NCBI GenBank assembly: GCA_964596685.1
Contig: CAZQVA010000018.1
Coordinates: 1-44,252, forward strand
Length of the DNA stretch: 44,252 nucleotides
From: CAZQVA01 sp964596685
Lineage (GTDB): Bacteria > Chlamydiota > Chlamydiia > Chlamydiales > VFKH01
Direction: 5' to 3'
The position numbers and the translations under genes are program-made. A model generated the notes under the pieces. The model saw nothing but the letters and a program-made list of their open reading frames with translations. It searched no databases and was not told the origin of the DNA. Every line of letters starts with the position of its first letter. Position 1 is the stretch's first letter. Shown here in pieces: positions 41,282 to 44,252 of this stretch.

Positions 41282-42058
41282 ATGTCTGTGCACTTACCTC
41301 CTTCTGGCCCCGACCCTGATACGTCCAATAGCATTCCTGCGAATCAAAAGCAACAATCCATCCTCATGGTGAAGGGGCACCCTTTTCACATCCTGTATCA
41401 AAAGGACAAGAGTGCAAAATTGGGGCTATTTGCTAAATTCCGATGCTGGCTCATTAGTTTTTTTGCTACGCAGATAAACGATGCTAACAAAGTATATTAC
41501 CTCGCCAAAAAGGATTTTAAGAACTACTCCATCAAAAAATTATCACCAGAACAAACCACAAATACTACAAGTGCAGTCGATCAAGCTGTCCAACAAAAAA
41601 TCCTCGATCATTTTTTAGAAGAGTGGCAGGAAAGCGCCCCTCGGAATTTAAAACAACCTTATGCGAATGCTGCAAATGCAATTTCAAGGGCTTACAAAAA
41701 CAAGAAAATTAAAATGTTAGTTCTCAAAGATTACCCTTTAAAGACCCTACCTGCATGCATTGGCATGCTGGACCATCTTACATCTTTAACTATAGATGGT
41801 AGGCATTTATCCTCTGAATCTTCTAGCATTCCGTCTGAAATCGCCAATCTCAAAAACCTACGCACGATGCGCCTTTATGACTGCGGCGCAAGGACAACAC
41901 TCCCTAAAAACCTCTATTCTCTGCCCACAAGCTGTAAATTGATCATCCACGAAGTAACACCTTCATTAAATGCGTCAATCACCTCACACACACTTAACAG
42001 CGACTACAAAGGACCAGAAGAAATCGAGCGCTACCTAAATTTTAAAAAACTCCCCTGA
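41282..42058 (+). CDS. Leucine-rich-repeat protein, putative effector
   Basis: 258 aa from the ATG at 41282, chosen because AGGAAG lies eight bases upstream; an ATG at 41261 sits in the MITE remnant. Residues 144-220 hold about three LRR units (LKTLPACIGMLDHLTSL, IPSEIANLKNLRTMRL, TLPKNLYSLP). Residues 26-85 form a module (SILMVKGHPFHILYQ, then an amphipathic helix) also found at the start of the next gene. No signal peptide. The next start is 19 bp away, so the pair is one unit. Confidence 0.75.
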   Translation: MSVHLPPSGPDPDTSNSIPANQKQQSILMVKGHPFHILYQKDKSAKLGLFAKFRCWLISFFATQINDANKVYYLAKKDFKNYSIKKLSPEQTTNTTSAVDQAVQQKILDHFLEEWQESAPRNLKQPYANAANAISRAYKNKKIKMLVLKDYPLKTLPACIGMLDHLTSLTIDGRHLSSESSSIPSEIANLKNLRTMRLYDCGARTTLPKNLYSLPTSCKLIIHEVTPSLNASITSHTLNSDYKGPEEIERYLNFKKLP

Positions 42059-42076
42059 TGACGACAGGAGCTTTTC

Positions 42077-44252
42077 ATGACAATCCGCGATAATATTTCG
42101 ATCCAAACAGATCAACCGGGATTGTGGGGGATTGGAAAACGTTCTGTTCTTCAGGTTGGAGATCGCCGTTATCGCATTTTTTATAAACAGGAAGCTAACG
42201 ACAAACCAGGCCTACTAACACGCCTCTTTAAATCAATTATTAGCCTCTTCACAACCACTTTAACAATCGGCACAACAAGCTACCAAGTTTCTAAAAGCTC
42301 ACTTCATCAACATATCTTTCAAAAACTTAACGTCGACAAACAAGAATATCGAGGAAAAATTATGTCTAAATTCCTCGATACACTCCACCCCGAAAAGCGC
42401 TCCGAAATCATTAATGAAATTGCTGCTCAAAAAACCTCTAAAGACGCTATTGAAGGATTAGCAGGACCCCTAAAGACAGCTCTTAATACACCTTCTAACA
42501 AAGCGCATATAAAAGCGCTCGTCTCTTTATTCATAGGCGCGTCAGTGCCCTTTCCAAAAGATTTTTTTACACCTGCTGAACAAAAAGCTCTTTTAGACCA
42601 TCTAACAGCTAACTATAATCAAGAGGCTGTCACGCAGGCCCTTGTCAATCTTGGGATATATTCCGATAAAGCATCAGCTCCTTCTGGTCTTGCAACACTA
42701 CAAGATCATATCAAAACAGCAAACGCTCAAGTCTTGCAAAAGGCAAATGAACTTAAAGAAAAATTTGATAAATTAACACCAGAGAGCTATGCAGCGAGCA
42801 AAGATGACATAATCAGCAGGTACTCTGAGTGTCAAAAAAACGCCAAAATTGCTTGCGCACTCTCTGCTCTTACAGACGCTGAGGTAGATTCTACCATTAA
42901 AGCCTTTGCTGAAAATCCTTTGAAATGGAATGAGGATCCTAATGATCCTTTAGCAGAGCTCGAGAATCTTTTTGCTGTTAAACCGCCCATGCCACCAGAA
43001 ACAAGGGAGGCAATTAGAAAACTAAGGGCCCATCTGAACAACTGGGAAAATTTATTGAAAGACTCTACTCCCCTAACTAGAGAGCGTTTACAAAAGTTAA
43101 GTCAAGAAGTAAACGGTGATATGGGGGATATGATGAATCTCATTGGATGTGGGTTAAATGAGAACGCCGTAAAAAAATTATCTTCTATTATCTCTTCGTT
43201 ACCTCAACTTGGAATGCCAACGATCAACGATATCGCAGATCTAACTGACAAAAATCCAAGGGCCCAGAGTTCATTTCGAGCATCCGATATATATCTACCA
43301 CCTCAAATAAAATGGACAATGAAGTTAAAACTACCTGAAAAAGAAGATTTTCCTAAAAACGCGCCGGAGAAAGAAAAGCAAGGAATCTACCTAAAAGAAC
43401 TTCTGCACGACTTCAATGATGGCAACCAAATCACGTACACAATTGAGGCACGCGACGAGAGTAATCACAAAATAGAGCAAAACCTTACCCTGAAAAACTC
43501 AGGAAAGACGCAAACGACACAAGAATCAATCTTACCCATTGATGCTACTGACACATTTCTCCAGTTACTACAAAAAATGTATCGCCTTAGCAATGGGCTT
43601 GCTGCACCTGAACTACCTACTTTACAGGAAAAGGAGTCTTCTTCATCGTCATCAGAAGAACAATCTCCTCGCAAAAGTGCTGTATCCGAAAATACAGCGT
43701 CTGCCCCTTCTGAGACTGAAGATACAGATGCCACATCACTGTCACCTTCCCCTCTTAGTGAATCACCTCCTCCCAGGGAATCACCCTCTCTTGAAGAGTC
43801 ACCTCGCTCCAATACCAGTACCCCGGCTGTCCCCTTTGATAAGACCGCTCAAGCAACTATCGTCTCTTCAGGAAAAAACGCTCTAAAAAAATATAATTCT
43901 CAGAAAACCACTGATAAATCAACTGCTAATGCTATTTTGGCCTATGCCTCACAAACTGCAAAGCAGTGGGAAGACGACTTAGCCCCTATCGTAACTCCCG
44001 AACAATACCACTTAATGCGTGTTGCTCTTAAAACAATACCAGATGCAGGAGAGGAGTCTCTTGAGCAATATAGAGAGCAATTGCCGCATATTGCAACAAT
44101 GATGAAGTCTTTTGCACCAGATCCAACATCTCTAAATGCTTTAGCTAACAAAACGAAATTAACTCCAGATGAACAATTAATAGTAAGTACATTTTTGGTA
44201 CATGCTCACACCCCCCCCCTGGTTTTAAGGCGCGCCAACGATTTTTCAGGTA
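42077..44252 (+). CDS. Large effector-like protein, truncated by the window end (at least 725 aa)
   Basis: The frame from the ATG at 42077 (ACAGGAG upstream) stays open to the last base. Residues 23-85 repeat the module of the preceding gene (SVLQVGDRRYRIFYKQ, then GLLTRLFKSIISLF). The middle is helical. Residues about 520-600 are Ser/Pro/Glu-rich and disordered (ESSSSSSEEQSP, SESPPPRESPSLEESP). Nine C at 44211-44219 encode Pro codons near the end of the visible part. No family recognised. The composition and coupling to the LRR gene suggest an exported protein; the C-terminal domains lie outside the window. Confidence 0.7.
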   Translation, partial: MTIRDNISIQTDQPGLWGIGKRSVLQVGDRRYRIFYKQEANDKPGLLTRLFKSIISLFTTTLTIGTTSYQVSKSSLHQHIFQKLNVDKQEYRGKIMSKFLDTLHPEKRSEIINEIAAQKTSKDAIEGLAGPLKTALNTPSNKAHIKALVSLFIGASVPFPKDFFTPAEQKALLDHLTANYNQEAVTQALVNLGIYSDKASAPSGLATLQDHIKTANAQVLQKANELKEKFDKLTPESYAASKDDIISRYSECQKNAKIACALSALTDAEVDSTIKAFAENPLKWNEDPNDPLAELENLFAVKPPMPPETREAIRKLRAHLNNWENLLKDSTPLTRERLQKLSQEVNGDMGDMMNLIGCGLNENAVKKLSSIISSLPQLGMPTINDIADLTDKNPRAQSSFRASDIYLPPQIKWTMKLKLPEKEDFPKNAPEKEKQGIYLKELLHDFNDGNQITYTIEARDESNHKIEQNLTLKNSGKTQTTQESILPIDATDTFLQLLQKMYRLSNGLAAPELPTLQEKESSSSSSEEQSPRKSAVSENTASAPSETEDTDATSLSPSPLSESPPPRESPSLEESPRSNTSTPAVPFDKTAQATIVSSGKNALKKYNSQKTTDKSTANAILAYASQTAKQWEDDLAPIVTPEQYHLMRVALKTIPDAGEESLEQYREQLPHIATMMKSFAPDPTSLNALANKTKLTPDEQLIVSTFLVHAHTPPLVLRRANDFSG
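44211..44219. repeat. C9 homopolymer in a coding region
   Basis: Nine C lie within the codons Thr-Pro-Pro-Leu of the last gene. Both the present frame and the frame with one base fewer remain open to the window end, so the true downstream frame cannot be told. It is a candidate slip site, or a sequencing-error hotspot. Confidence 0.6.

Noticed and set aside
43465..43886. Two overlapping open frames of 115 codons in the last gene
   Set aside because: Both are shadows of the Ser/Pro/Glu-rich low-complexity region of the large frame from 42077.
44231..44238. GGCGCGCC near the window end as a cloning or assembly artefact
   Set aside because: The reading frame continues through it and the flanks are ordinary; an 8-bp site alone is no evidence.
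1..44252. CRISPR arrays, tRNA and rRNA genes
   Set aside because: No regularly spaced repeats, no tRNA-like cloverleaf with T-loop consensus and no rRNA segment were seen on either strand by eye.

Overview
The window is most likely from a chlamydial chromosome, probably one of the amoeba-associated (environmental) families. The main reason is gene order. A fused E1 alpha/beta 2-oxoacid dehydrogenase, dnaJ and rpsU (27620-31037) are followed by tsaB and lon (36864-39931), which is the order I recall from Chlamydia trachomatis (about CT340-CT344). pcnB close to lpxB with LAB_N domains also fits (compare CT410-CT411). The many large proteins with ankyrin repeats, leucine-rich repeats, eukaryote-like kinases or ULP-type protease motifs suit an intracellular bacterium that exports effectors. 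The species is not resolved.

Layout. 1-4265: a predicted surface lipoprotein, then a minus-strand unit rnhB / 38-aa small protein / secreted beta-carbonic anhydrase, a MnmM-like tRNA methyltransferase whose start codon overlaps that of rnhB, and a degenerate histidine kinase with an intact receiver domain. 4364-6687: a ULP1/C48-like cysteine protease coupled to a secreted protein of unknown function. 6772-11089: a tightly overlapping five-gene unit, pcnB, GT2 glycosyltransferase, two-repeat LAB_N membrane protein, lpxB, MltB-like lytic transglycosylase (RNA 3'-end processing and envelope biogenesis). 11044-17343, all minus: two kinase-like proteins with related C-terminal tails, rmuC, and an ankyrin protein with a Cys/His/Asp protease-like N-terminal domain. 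17344-19413: an accessory module with an AlbA_2/ATPase regulator gene, a 164-bp foldback element with a target duplication, and 117-bp direct repeats on either side. 19414-27499: DEAD-box helicase, DUF1254/DUF1214 protein, a 1089-aa effector-like protein, a secreted bicupin. 27620-31037: pdhAB, dnaJ, rpsU. 31147-36819: a 5.7-kb accessory block inside the conserved order, with a 1030-aa protein carrying a nucleotidyltransferase-like motif, a second ankyrin/protease-like protein, and an Rpn-type nuclease gene split by a 160-bp MITE. 36864-41212: tsaB, then lon, an HldE2-like nucleotidyltransferase and a rhomboid. 41282 to the end: two effector-like genes sharing an N-terminal module; the second is at least 725 aa and runs off the window.

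The most unusual content is (i) three foldback miniature elements of 160-164 bp with unrelated ends, one of which breaks an ORF so cleanly that excision restores the frame, (ii) two ankyrin proteins sharing a papain-like Cys/His/Asp layout, and (iii) homopolymeric C/G tracts of 7-9 bases inside effector-like genes. No tRNA, rRNA or CRISPR array was seen. Start sites were adjusted by hand where a Shine-Dalgarno sequence, signal peptide or overlap favoured a different codon.
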